From Pseudovibrio exalbescens (GTDB taxonomy: Bacteria; Pseudomonadota; Alphaproteobacteria; Rhizobiales; Stappiaceae), in contig NZ_JAQZAJ010000002.1 of assembly GCF_028737195.1 (NCBI RefSeq), positions 248,001-312,000 of the forward strand: a stretch of 64,000 bases of DNA, given 5' to 3'. This document shows, piece after piece, positions 55,835-64,000 of the stretch. Each line of letters starts with the position of its first letter. Position 1 is the first letter of the stretch. Below the pieces are notes generated by a model that did no database searches, had not been told where the DNA came from, and saw only the letters and a list, made by a program, of their open reading frames with translations. The position numbers and the translations under genes are program-made.

Positions 55835-58117
55835 TCAATAAATGCTATTCAGAATGTTAGCTAGGTCGGTGAAGTTCAGCGGTTTCGTTATGAACCCATT
55901 TGCGCCCGCATCGAGTGCGGCTGCTCGTGTTTCTGGGAGCACATCTGCTGTCACCACGATGATGGGGAGGCTTAAGGCTCTGGGGTTATCTGCACTGCGG
56001 ATCTGACGGACCGCCGTGACCCCATCAATGCCCGGCATATGCAAATCCATGAGCACCGCATCGAAATCGCCACTCAGTGCTGCGTTCACCGCTTCCTCCC
56101 CATTGCCGACGAAGTGTGTCTGATGACCCATCTTCTTCAGCAGGGCACCGGTAAGCATGCGGTTGATCTCATTGTCCTCGGCGACAAGAAACCGCAATGC
56201 ACTTTTGGCCAGTGTAGTCTCAGTGTGGACCAGAGAACGCTCAGGGTCAGCCGCCTCACTAATCTGGTCCATGGCGTCCCCGTTCACCAGTTTATCGGCG
56301 ACTGTCAATAGCGAGGAGCCACGCACGGGGCGAACCAGATAAGCATCGAAGCCGATTGCCTTTAACTGCGGGAGTTTGTCTCTCTCAGAAGGAGCAACCA
56401 CCACTATGCACTTGAGTTCTGGTTGGTGCGTTTTGGCGATCTCCAGCCAGCTGGCCATGTTGGCGACAGCCTGTTCGCACACGATCAGCAAGCTGGCTTG
56501 AGAAAGGGCATTCCACACATCGCTGGAGTCACCAGAGAGTTCTTGTACCGTGCATCCATGTTGTTGCAGGCATCTTGCAATCAAGGGTGCTTCTGTTGCG
56601 CCACTGGAAAGGAGCAAGACCTTGGTGCCCTCCAGCTCTGTCTCTGGCCTTTTGTAGGGCTCCTCAACTGCGGTGACCGGCAGCCGAAGGGTAAAGGTTG
56701 CCCCTTTACCCGGTTCTCCCTGCGCCGAGATCGTTCCATCCATCAACTGTGCGAGCCTTTGAGAAATCGCAAGGCCCAGCCCAGTGCCGCCAAACTTGCG
56801 CGTGCGGCCATGATCTAGCTGTTCGAACTCATTGAATATGCGGGCAGCTTGTTCTTCACTAAAACCAGGTCCGGTGTCCGAGATGCTGATCTTCAGTGGG
56901 ATCTGGCCGACTCGAGCTAAGGCCCTTTCATCTTTCTCAACCAGAACGGAAATACCACCCTTCTCGGTAAATTTGATACCGTTGCCAGCGAGGTTGAGAA
57001 GTATCTGGCGTATGCGCGCTTCATCAATTTCCACGATCTCGGGCAGCTCGTGGTCAATGAATGCACCGATTTCCAGCCCCTTGTCTTGGGCTTTGGGCGC
57101 AAGAAGCTCCACCACTCCGTCGACGACACTACGCAAGTTCGTTGGCTTTACGTTTAAAGCAAGCTTGTCCGCATCGATCTTGGAGTAGTCCAGCAACTCG
57201 TCAATGAGAACCAGCAGGGCCTGACCGGAGGTATCGACGGCATCGACGTATGTCCTCTGCTCCGGGCTGAGCCGGGTGTCACGCAATAGGCCTGCCATCC
57301 CCAAAATGCCATTGAGCGGCGTTCGGATTTCATGGCTAACCGTTGCGAGAAAACGCGACTTGGCTTCGTTCGCAATGGCGGCTTGGCTCAACCCTTCACG
57401 GAGTTTTTCTTCTGCGCGTCGGCGCTGGGTGACATCTCGAAGGATAGTTTGCAAAACGGGCGCAGCACCACTGCTGTCACTGACCCGAAGATTGAGAACG
57501 GAGAACCATCGAGGCCCTTTTTGGGTGTCGATCTCAACCTCGGAAGGCGTCTCGTTCACTGCTGGTGCGTGCGAAGTAAGGCCCCCAGAAAGGGTTGGAA
57601 GTTTGAGAAATTCACCGACCCGCGGTTGGTCGCCGGGCTTGAACGCATGGGCCGCTGCCTCATTCACGTAGAGCACACGGCCTTCGCCATCGCGCCGAAT
57701 GACGATAGCACCCAACGCTTCCAGGACACTCTGGTGCTGGGCGTTCACCTCTTGCAGGGCAGAGCTGTAAACGTCCTCAAGTTCGAGGCCCTCTGGCAGT
57801 TCGGAGACTTCACTTTCCACCTGCTGACGGGTCCAATATCGCGCAATTTCATCTGCAGCAGGAAAGCGGCGAAAGACGATCGCCCCTGAGAGAAACGCGA
57901 TACAAGGTGCCAAAGCAGCAGCTGGCAAGGGTTGAAAGCTAAGGCCCAGTGAGACCGCGAGACCAAGAATACCTGCTACAAGCGAAAGGAGGCGTAGTAC
58001 GGTTGACGTCTTGGAGGCCGGAGTGGTTGGCACAACCTGTCTGATAGCTTCGAGGGAAGTTGCCCCTTTCAGGTCAGCAGGCTCTTTGTAGGGGCCAGAT
58101 TCTCGGCTCTCTTGCAT
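55835..58117 (-). CDS. Hybrid sensor histidine kinase with PAS and two receiver domains
   Basis: Membrane sensor kinase. Two hydrophobic segments (about residues 42-82), PAS (about 130-240), HisKA with the phospho-His in FLATVSHEIRTPLNG, HATPase (NLAGNGIKFT, DTGPGF, GGTGLGLAIS), then two receivers. The first receiver looks degenerate (LLIVCEQ in place of the phospho-Asp strand); the second is intact (AEDNEINR, VLMDLHMPGIDG, Lys in TKPL). 760 aa from ATG 58117; a TTG at 58195 overlaps the comM stop. Ligand and regulator unknown. Confidence 0.88.
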   Translation of the reverse strand: MQESRESGPYKEPADLKGATSLEAIRQVVPTTPASKTSTVLRLLSLVAGILGLAVSLGLSFQPLPAAALAPCIAFLSGAIVFRRFPAADEIARYWTRQQVESEVSELPEGLELEDVYSSALQEVNAQHQSVLEALGAIVIRRDGEGRVLYVNEAAAHAFKPGDQPRVGEFLKLPTLSGGLTSHAPAVNETPSEVEIDTQKGPRWFSVLNLRVSDSSGAAPVLQTILRDVTQRRRAEEKLREGLSQAAIANEAKSRFLATVSHEIRTPLNGILGMAGLLRDTRLSPEQRTYVDAVDTSGQALLVLIDELLDYSKIDADKLALNVKPTNLRSVVDGVVELLAPKAQDKGLEIGAFIDHELPEIVEIDEARIRQILLNLAGNGIKFTEKGGISVLVEKDERALARVGQIPLKISISDTGPGFSEEQAARIFNEFEQLDHGRTRKFGGTGLGLAISQRLAQLMDGTISAQGEPGKGATFTLRLPVTAVEEPYKRPETELEGTKVLLLSSGATEAPLIARCLQQHGCTVQELSGDSSDVWNALSQASLLIVCEQAVANMASWLEIAKTHQPELKCIVVVAPSERDKLPQLKAIGFDAYLVRPVRGSSLLTVADKLVNGDAMDQISEAADPERSLVHTETTLAKSALRFLVAEDNEINRMLTGALLKKMGHQTHFVGNGEEAVNAALSGDFDAVLMDLHMPGIDGVTAVRQIRSADNPRALSLPIIVVTADVLPETRAAALDAGANGFITKPLNFTDLANILNSIY

Positions 58118-58191
58118 CAACTCACACTCTGACAAATTAGCCTGCAAACGGATCAGCTCTGGTTGTAGCGCCAAAGGGTAAAAACAGAGTT

Positions 58192-59718
58192 TCAAGCAGC
58201 AAGCGACATCAACCGATTTTGGCGGTAGCTCAATGCCTCTGCTAGGTGATGATGACCTACATCATCCTTCTGATCCATATCCGCGAGCGTGCGGGCAAGC
58301 TTTAGCACCCTGTGAAACCCTCGGGCTGAAAGTTGGAGCTTGGAGGCAGCTTCTGCCATGAGCGCCTCTCCGGCTCCATTTAGGCCTACTGTCTCTTCGA
58401 TGGTACGTGCACTGGCATGAGCGTTCATGGTGATGGGGAGGCCAAGTTTGGCATAACGCGCCTTCTGCCGTTCTCGGGCCAGCATGACACGCTCTGCCAC
58501 GCGCGCGGAGCTTTCTGCGCTTGATGCGCCAATCAGATCCAGCGCAGAGACAGCGGGGACTTCAATCTGCAGATCGATACGATCCAGAAAGGGACCGGAA
58601 ACGCGGGCCTGATAGTCCGCGGCACAACGATCCCCTCGCTTGCATTGGTGGCCCGGTTCACCGGCATGGCCGCATCGGCAAGGGTTCATGGCAGCAATCA
58701 ACTGCACCCGCGAAGGATAGGTAACGCGGTGGTTGGCGCGTACGATCGTAGCCTCCCCGTTTTCAATGGGTTGGCGAAGACTGTCGAGCACTTGTGGTTG
58801 AAATTCTGGCAACTCATCCAGAAAGAGGACACCGTTGTGAGCCAGCGAAATTTCTCCGGGGCGAGCACGCAACCCTCCCCCCACCAGAGAGGCCATGCTC
58901 GCAGAATGGTGGGGCGCACGGAAAGGCCGCTGATTGCTGAGCTGCCCATCTGCCAGTTCTCCAGCGATCGAGGCAATCATGGAAACCTCAAGCAGTTCTC
59001 GAGGTTCTAGCTTGGGGAGAATGGATGGCAAACGGCTCGCCAGCATGGATTTTCCTGAGCCGGGCGGCCCAACCATAAGCAAATTGTGCCCTCCAGCCGC
59101 TGCGATCTCCAATGCACGCTTGGCAGTCTCCTGTCCGCGGATCTCCGAAAGGTCCTTCTGGTCTGGGGGGCTTGGCGAAACACCCGGCGTCGGCGCGCTC
59201 AAGACTTGTGTGCCCTTGAAGTGATTTGCCAGCTGTATGAGGGAGTTAGGTGCGAGGATCTTCATATCGCCGCTTGCCCAAGCGGCTTCAGGACCGCACA
59301 CTGCCGGGCAAATCAGGCCTTTACCCTGCCCGTTTGCAGCCATGGCAGCCGGGAGCGCGCCGTTGACTGCTGTAATGGACCCATCCAGTGCCAGTTCGCC
59401 AATCACGAGATAATCGGTCAGTACATCTGACGGCAAAGCGCCCATGGCAACCATCAGCCCTAGGGCAATGGGCAGATCATAGTGAGAACCTTCCTTTGGC
59501 AGGTCCGCAGGGGCGAGATTGACGGTCACCCGCTTTGCCGGGAGGGCCAGCCCGGATGCAACGAGCGCAGACCGCACCCGTTCGCGGCTCTCGGCAACGG
59601 CCTTGTCTGGCAAGCCAACCAGTGTGAAACAGATGGCGCCGGGACCGATCTGCACTTGCACATCCACATCCACGGCTTGAATGCCTTGAAACGCAACTGT
59701 TGTAACTCTGGCGAACAT
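58192..59718 (-). CDS. comM: YifB/ComM-family Mg-chelatase-like AAA+ ATPase
   Basis: Hexameric helicase-like ATPase that promotes branch migration in natural transformation in other species. N-terminal ChlI-like domain (FARVTTVAFQG, LPDKAVAESRERVR), Walker A GPPGSGKSMLA, Walker B GVLFLDELPEF, C-terminal Mg-chelatase domain. Start at ATG 59718 (508 aa) with GGGGG eight bases upstream; 20 codons more are open. Zinc-like CRCGHAGEPGHQCKRGDRC is present. Confidence 0.92.
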   Translation of the reverse strand: MFARVTTVAFQGIQAVDVDVQVQIGPGAICFTLVGLPDKAVAESRERVRSALVASGLALPAKRVTVNLAPADLPKEGSHYDLPIALGLMVAMGALPSDVLTDYLVIGELALDGSITAVNGALPAAMAANGQGKGLICPAVCGPEAAWASGDMKILAPNSLIQLANHFKGTQVLSAPTPGVSPSPPDQKDLSEIRGQETAKRALEIAAAGGHNLLMVGPPGSGKSMLASRLPSILPKLEPRELLEVSMIASIAGELADGQLSNQRPFRAPHHSASMASLVGGGLRARPGEISLAHNGVLFLDELPEFQPQVLDSLRQPIENGEATIVRANHRVTYPSRVQLIAAMNPCRCGHAGEPGHQCKRGDRCAADYQARVSGPFLDRIDLQIEVPAVSALDLIGASSAESSARVAERVMLARERQKARYAKLGLPITMNAHASARTIEETVGLNGAGEALMAEAASKLQLSARGFHRVLKLARTLADMDQKDDVGHHHLAEALSYRQNRLMSLAA

Positions 59719-59905
59719 GTCGCTGCCCCCGAAACCAACGCTGTTGACAGGGTAGCTGCATAATTCACCGAGGAACATTCACAGAACTCAGTCCCCGGAT
59801 ACTGCGGGAAATGCAATGCCACTTTGAATTCTCAAGGATAAATTTGCGCTGTGACGATGAATAGACTATTTGTCTTATTATACATGAAATATCCAGATTG
59901 AGGCC

Positions 59906-60541
59906 ATGTCGTCACTTGAGTTACTTACGCCGGTTTGCCACGCCATCGCGGCCCTGTTTCCCGGGCAGGTCGAGGTTGTGCTCCACGATTTGAAGTCGCA
60001 GCGCATCGCGGTCCTTGTAAACGCCATGTCCCCCCGCAAGCCGGGTGACGATAGTCTGACAGACATTGGTGATTTTCAGGCGAACTTGTCTGCGGATGAC
60101 ACGATCGGGCCCTACCTGAAATCAAACTCAGATGGAGCAAAATTGCGCTCCGTTTCCGCATTGATACGAGATGACACCGGCGCGCCTGCAGCATTGCTGT
60201 GCATGAACCTGCGTGTCGATGCGCTGGAAGCGGCCAAGAACTTGCTCGCTCAATTGACCAGCACAGCGCAAGACATAAATGACTCCGCATTCATCAAGAA
60301 TGACTGGCGCGAGGTAACGAACGCCATCATCGCAGCCACGCTGAACGAGCTTAAAATCTCGTTCAATCAGCTGCGAAGAAATGAACGCCAGGTCATTGTC
60401 AGTCGCTTGCTGGCAGCAGATGTCTTTGCTGCACGCGGGTCCGCAGATTTTGTGGCTGAAGCCCTCGGTATCTCACGAGCCAGCCTCTATTCACTCATCA
60501 AACAATGCAGAGCAAGTGCGGCTCCCGCCGAGCGTGCCTAG
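59906..60541 (+). CDS. YheO/DauR-type PAS-HTH transcriptional regulator
   Basis: Two-domain regulator: YheO-like PAS (about residues 5-118; FPGQVEVVLHDL) and a C-terminal HTH_22-type domain (about 155-205; VAEALGISRASLYSLIKQ). The group includes DauR, repressor of D-arginine use. 211 aa. Nine bases before the aminotransferase, so the pair is probably one operon; the regulator may sense the enzyme's substrate. Confidence 0.85.
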   Translation: MSSLELLTPVCHAIAALFPGQVEVVLHDLKSQRIAVLVNAMSPRKPGDDSLTDIGDFQANLSADDTIGPYLKSNSDGAKLRSVSALIRDDTGAPAALLCMNLRVDALEAAKNLLAQLTSTAQDINDSAFIKNDWREVTNAIIAATLNELKISFNQLRRNERQVIVSRLLAADVFAARGSADFVAEALGISRASLYSLIKQCRASAAPAERA

Positions 60542-60550
60542 GAGTTTCCC

Positions 60551-61720
60551 ATGACAAGCCCACAGCCAATGCGCGATTTCGAGCTGGAAGTGTTTTTCTC
60601 CAAGTGGGAGTTCAAGGTGCGTCATCACATGACCGCTTCCGACATGGAAAGTCTAAGCCTCTCTGACCTGTTGCAAATGGCCGCTCCAGAAGACCGAGAG
60701 CGCTTTGAAAAGCTTTGGTTGGGCTACACTCAGACCTGGGGGGCGCCGCAGCTGCGAGATGAGATTGCCAAGACTTACAGCGGATTAGCGGCAGAGAATA
60801 TTCTGTGCCTGGCAGGTGCCGCCGAAGGTCTTTATGCCGTTGCCAAGGTTTTACTGTCAGCAGGCGACCACGTGATTACGACGGTGCCAAATTATCAAAG
60901 CGCAGAGACCGTGCCGCTTGCAATCTGCGAGGTGACAGGCGTTCCCATAAAGAAAGCAATGGTGAGAGGTGGCTGGAAGCTCGATCTGGATGAGCTTCGG
61001 GCGGCTATCCGGCCCAATACCAAGCTGATTTCACTCAACTTCCCGCAGAACCCGACAGGCATGGTACTGCCCCATGAGGATTTGAAGGAGATCGTCGCCC
61101 TGTGCCGCGAACGGGGCATTTGGCTCTTTGTTGATGAAGTTTATCGAGGAGTGGAACTCGATCCCGCAGATCGTCTGCCGCAAGTCGCTCAAATTTATGA
61201 GCGCGGTATCTCGCTCAATGTCATGTCCAAAGCCTATGGCATGCCCGGTCTTCGCGTGGGCTGGATTGCCGCGCAAGATCTGGGACTTCTTGAGAAGGTT
61301 GAACGCTACAAGCATTACCTCTCCATATGTAACTCCGCCCCTTCTGAAGCGCTGGCGTTGATCGCGCTCAAGTCACGAGATCAGATCCTTGCCAGAAACC
61401 ATGCGTTGCTAAAGAAAAACGTCGAGGCACTGGAACAGCTTTTTGCCGCCTATCCGGGGCTGGTGGAGTGGACACGGCCGCTGGGCGGCTGCGTGGCCTT
61501 TCCTCGGTTTCTAGGGCCTGAAGGCGGTGAAGCATTCTGCAGGAAGCTGCTTGAGGTTAGCGGTGTGTTGCTGTTGCCGGGCTCCATATATCGCTCGGAG
61601 CTGGGAGATGTGCCTGAAGATCACTTCCGCATCGGCTTTGGCCGTGGTGCTGTCTTTGAGCAGGGGCTTGCTGCGATGCGCCAGCATTTTGAGGCGCACT
61701 ATCCGCAATTCAAGGCGTAG
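60551..61720 (+). CDS. PLP-dependent aminotransferase, class I/II fold (capreomycidine-synthase-like group)
   Basis: Fold type I PLP enzyme: GAAEGLYAVAK for the phosphate, NFPQNPTG, VDEVYRG, the PLP lysine in SKAYGMPGLRVGW. 389 aa. The unusual N-terminus (EVFFSKWEFKVRHHMTASDMESLSLSDLL) is shared, as I recall, with enzymes annotated as capreomycidine synthase-like (VioD), which act on arginine derivatives. GGAG precedes the ATG. Activity and substrate unproven. Confidence 0.8.
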   Translation: MTSPQPMRDFELEVFFSKWEFKVRHHMTASDMESLSLSDLLQMAAPEDRERFEKLWLGYTQTWGAPQLRDEIAKTYSGLAAENILCLAGAAEGLYAVAKVLLSAGDHVITTVPNYQSAETVPLAICEVTGVPIKKAMVRGGWKLDLDELRAAIRPNTKLISLNFPQNPTGMVLPHEDLKEIVALCRERGIWLFVDEVYRGVELDPADRLPQVAQIYERGISLNVMSKAYGMPGLRVGWIAAQDLGLLEKVERYKHYLSICNSAPSEALALIALKSRDQILARNHALLKKNVEALEQLFAAYPGLVEWTRPLGGCVAFPRFLGPEGGEAFCRKLLEVSGVLLLPGSIYRSELGDVPEDHFRIGFGRGAVFEQGLAAMRQHFEAHYPQFKA

Positions 61721-61749
61721 CGGGTGCGGTTGCGCACATCGCCTTAAGA

Positions 61750-61789
61750 CAAAGCAATCAAGAGGGGTCGCCCCCTCTTGATTGCTTTG
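61750..61789. terminator. Long bidirectional hairpin terminator
   Basis: 18-bp perfect stem (61750-61767 with 61772-61789) and a TCGC loop between the convergent aminotransferase and gshB genes. T content in the stem end gives TTT on both strands. Confidence 0.8.
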
Positions 61790-61803
61790 GTTCTGAGCGT
61801 TGT

Positions 61804-62748
61804 TTAGCCAGCTCGTTTGGCTTCCAATCGGTCCCAGACCATTCCTGCAACATCGGGGCCGCCGAGCTTTGCAATGGCGCGAATGCCCGTTGGTGCGGTC
61901 ACGTTGATCTCGGTAAGGTAGCCGTCAATCACGTCGATGCCGACCAGATACAGCTCATGCTCTCTCAGGACAGGGCCAAGGCGGGCGCAGATTTCGCGTT
62001 CGCGATCTGTCAGGTCACTATCCGTTGGTGAACCGCCGCGCACCATGTTGGAGCGCAGATCCCCCTCCGCTGGAACGCGGTTCACTGCGCCAGCAAACTC
62101 ACCATCCACCAACAAGATGCGTTTGTCGCCGTGCTTTACGTTTGGCAGAAACTGCTGAATGACCCATGGCTCGCGGAAGGTTGCGGCAAAGAAGTCATAG
62201 AGTGAGCCGTAGTTCAGGTCGTCTTTGGTGACACGGAACACCGCTGCACCGCCATGACCAAAAAGGGGCTTCATGACGATATCGCCATACTCGGCACGGA
62301 AAGCGTCAATCTCGTCCTTGTCGTGCGTGATCAGGGTTGGCGGCATCAGATCCGTAAACTGGGTGACGAACAGCTTCTCCGGTGCATTGCGCACCGATAC
62401 GGGGTTGTTTACCACCAGTGTCTTTGGATGGATCTTCTCAAGAATGTGAGTGGCTGCGATGTAGGACAAGTCAAATGGTGGATCCTGACGCATAAGGACC
62501 ACATCCATTTCAGAAAGATCAACACGCCTTTTCTCGCCAAACGAGAAGTGGTTGCCAACCTCATCACGCACTTCAACCGGTTCCACTGCACACATCACCT
62601 TCTCCCCCCAGAGGGCGAGACGATCAGGAGTGTAGTGGTACAGTTCGTGCCCACGCTTCTGCGCTTCTAGCATCAACGCGAAAGCGCTATCACCTGCAAT
62701 GTTAATGGACGAAATATGGTCCATCTGAACGGCGACTTTCAGGGCCAT
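61804..62748 (-). CDS. gshB: Glutathione synthetase
   Basis: ATP-grasp ligase joining gamma-glutamylcysteine and glycine. [46 protein letters not shown] (ATP-grasp loop) and [15 protein letters not shown]. 314 aa. Followed in the same direction by nothing; yraN and rsmI lie upstream on the same strand with a 127-base gap. Confidence 0.96.
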   Translation of the reverse strand: MALKVAVQMDHISSINIAGDSAFALMLEAQKRGHELYHYTPDRLALWGEKVMCAVEPVEVRDEVGNHFSFGEKRRVDLSEMDVVLMRQDPPFDLSYIAATHILEKIHPKTLVVNNPVSVRNAPEKLFVTQFTDLMPPTLITHDKDEIDAFRAEYGDIVMKPLFGHGGAAVFRVTKDDLNYGSLYDFFAATFREPWVIQQFLPNVKHGDKRILLVDGEFAGAVNRVPAEGDLRSNMVRGGSPTDSDLTDREREICARLGPVLREHELYLVGIDVIDGYLTEINVTAPTGIRAIAKLGGPDVAGMVWDRLEAKRAG

Positions 62749-62875
62749 GGAAAGCTCCTTATGGGTGGAACCTGCGAGGACTATCGGTTCCTTGGAAATT
62801 GCGAGTGGCTTTAGTCAGGCAAGATATGCGGTTGCCAAAAGCGTTTGTCTATGGGGGCGGCTTCACAAAGTTGTA

Positions 62876-63280
62876 TTAGAAGCAGCTTCGGCTTTCAAAC
62901 AGGTTGTGAATGTGCTGAGGCCACCTGCGGGGCATGATGAGCACGGCATCAAACCTGTACGTCATTTCTGGCGGAATGTCAGAGTGTGAAAGCCAAAGCC
63001 GTGCTGCGGCTTCAATACGATGCTGCGCGCGTGGGGTGATGGCACCGATCGCGGCCTCTGCCGTTCGACGTGCCTTTACTTCAACGAAAGCGATGGTTTT
63101 TCCGCGCTGGGCGATCAGATCGATCTCGCCCTGCTTCGTCTTGTAGCGCTGCTCAAGAACTCGATAGCCCTTGAGCCGCATGTACCAGCGCGCCAGCGCT
63201 TCGGCTCGGTGGCCTTTTCGCTCCGCGGCAATACGCCGATCCTTAGCCGTCGTCTCCGGCATCTTCGTTTGATGCACCAT
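62876..63280 (-). CDS. YraN/UPF0102 nuclease-fold protein
   Basis: Small protein of the restriction-endonuclease-like fold: GEIDLIAQRGKTIAFVEVKAR contains the Glu/Asp/Glu-x-Lys core. 134 aa. It overlaps the rsmI end by 38 bases from ATG 63280 (GGAG nine bases upstream); an ATG at 63262 is an alternative. rsmI-yraN-gshB order is common in alphaproteobacteria. Confidence 0.9.
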   Translation of the reverse strand: MVHQTKMPETTAKDRRIAAERKGHRAEALARWYMRLKGYRVLEQRYKTKQGEIDLIAQRGKTIAFVEVKARRTAEAAIGAITPRAQHRIEAAARLWLSHSDIPPEMTYRFDAVLIMPRRWPQHIHNLFESRSCF

Positions 63281-64000
63281 CTTTAAGCTCCATCGCCCGC
63301 GCGTACAGCGTTTTCCGCTCTAAGCCAGTCGCCTTGGAAACTGTTTTTGCTGCTGCACTCACAGGCATGGTCTGAAGTGCCTCCAGCAGCAGTCGGTCTG
63401 CATCGGCAGCATCCGGCTCTTTCTCGGCGGGTGGTCCAATAAGGATCACAATTTCGCCCTTGGGGCGATCTCCGGAATACCGCTCCACAAGGTCTTGGAG
63501 GGGCGCACGTTGAAACTCTTCGAATTTCTTGGTCAGCTCTCGCGCCACGACGCCGGGACGTTCTGGCCCCAGAATGCGGGCCATATCTGCCAGTGTTGCG
63601 GACAGACGGTGCGGGCTTTCATAGAAGATCAGAGTGGCCGGAATGTCCTTTACCTCTTCAAGTCGCTTTTGCCGCGCTCCTGCCTTTTGGGACAAGAAGC
63701 CGGCAAATAAAACCGTGTCAGAAGGAAGACCTGCCCCGACAAGGCCGGTAAGCAGAGCCGATGCGCCAGGAATGGGGAATACTGAATGGCCCGCTTCCAC
63801 AACATCATTGACGAGACGGTAGCCGGGATCGGAGATCAGCGGCGTTCCAGCATCTGAAACCAGCGCAATGGCCTTTCCAGCTTCCAGTGCCTCCAAAATT
63901 TTGGGGCGCTGCTTGGCCGCATTATGCTCATGATAGGTCATCAGCGGTGTTTTCAAACCGAAGCGCTGCATCAGTACTCCGGTGACGCGCGTGTCTTCGC
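63243..64000 (-). CDS. rsmI: 16S rRNA 2'-O-methyltransferase RsmI (5' end outside window)
   Basis: Methylates C1402 of 16S rRNA. The frame is open to the window edge and begins EDTRVTGVL, the conserved region of the N-terminal half, so the true start lies beyond 64000. Visible: SDAGTPLISDPGYRLV, GASALLTGLVGAGLPSD, and FYESPHRL. A C-terminal HTH-like tail (AAKTVSKATGLERKTLYARA) is normal. Overlaps yraN. Confidence 0.95.
   Translation of the reverse strand, partial: EDTRVTGVLMQRFGLKTPLMTYHEHNAAKQRPKILEALEAGKAIALVSDAGTPLISDPGYRLVNDVVEAGHSVFPIPGASALLTGLVGAGLPSDTVLFAGFLSQKAGARQKRLEEVKDIPATLIFYESPHRLSATLADMARILGPERPGVVARELTKKFEEFQRAPLQDLVERYSGDRPKGEIVILIGPPAEKEPDAADADRLLLEALQTMPVSAAAKTVSKATGLERKTLYARAMELKDGASNEDAGDDG

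Noticed and set aside
1-64000. CRISPR array, insertion sequences, prophage, tRNA or rRNA
   Set aside because: No regular repeats, transposase or integrase-like proteins, or RNA gene signatures were seen by eye.

Overview
The window looks like ordinary chromosomal core of an alphaproteobacterium, most likely Hyphomicrobiales (Rhizobiales-type), and possibly a marine Stappiaceae/Pseudovibrio-like lineage; the family-level guess is inference only. The support is the gene set: Irr-type iron regulator divergent from fabA-fabB-fabI, PPDK regulatory protein followed by maf-aroE-coaE-dnaQ, glnD-murJ-trpS, Tim44-mltA-smr-xre, hrcA divergent from rph-rdgB-hemW, OlsB-type ornithine-lipid acyltransferase, intracellular PHB depolymerase, and an AccD that has lost its zinc-ribbon cysteines. 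No rRNA, tRNA, insertion sequence, prophage or CRISPR array was seen.

Layout. 0.3-3.9 kb: plus-strand operon for the PPDK regulator, Maf, shikimate dehydrogenase, dephospho-CoA kinase and DNA pol III epsilon. 3.9-5.7 kb: hydroxyacid dehydrogenase and an exported double-SH3 protein. 5.8-9.3 kb: anaerobic-type unsaturated fatty acid cluster fabA-fabB-fabI, divergent from irr. 9.4-12.4 kb: DNA repair (nth, AraC/Ogt fusion), DUF2244 membrane protein, GST. 12.5-16.9 kb: trpF-trpB and malic enzyme. 17-23 kb: mutS, an extradiol dioxygenase-like gene, dut, a HAD phosphatase, cysK. 23-26.4 kb: trpA-accD-folC. 26.6-28.1 kb: a two-gene membrane cassette (DUF3302 + HlyD-like). 28.2-33.8 kb: glnD-murJ-trpS. 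33.9-36.7 kb: four genes joined by 4-bp overlaps (tim44-mltA-smr-xre), divergent from fxsA. 37.7-44.1 kb: DUF2092-like exported protein, polA, a 568-bp gap, and a TonB-dependent receptor. 44.2-48.8 kb: moeB-like, hrcA, rph-rdgB-hemW. 49.1-52.2 kb: a PHB depolymerase with an extra helix-hairpin-helix tail, DUF2852, a YgjP-like metallopeptidase. 52.2-59.7 kb: PBP1A, olsB, hybrid histidine kinase, comM. 59.9-64 kb: a DauR/YheO-like regulator with a PLP aminotransferase, then gshB, yraN and a truncated rsmI running off the window.

Functional themes are lipid and envelope metabolism (fabA/B/I, accD, olsB, murJ, PBP1A, mltA), tryptophan supply and use (trpF, trpB, trpA, trpS), genome maintenance (mutS, nth, Ogt, dnaQ, polA, dut, rdgB, maf) and iron control (irr, a TonB receptor with an iron-responsive-operator-like site). 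I found no clear new multi-gene defence or secretion system. The observations most worth following are a possible SD-sequestering hairpin/pseudoknot between fabB and fabI, the PhaZ-HHH fusion with a structured leader, the DauR-like regulator/aminotransferase pair, a TrpA with its catalytic Asp replaced by Glu, and the unusual placement of trpA-accD-folC upstream of trpF-trpB.
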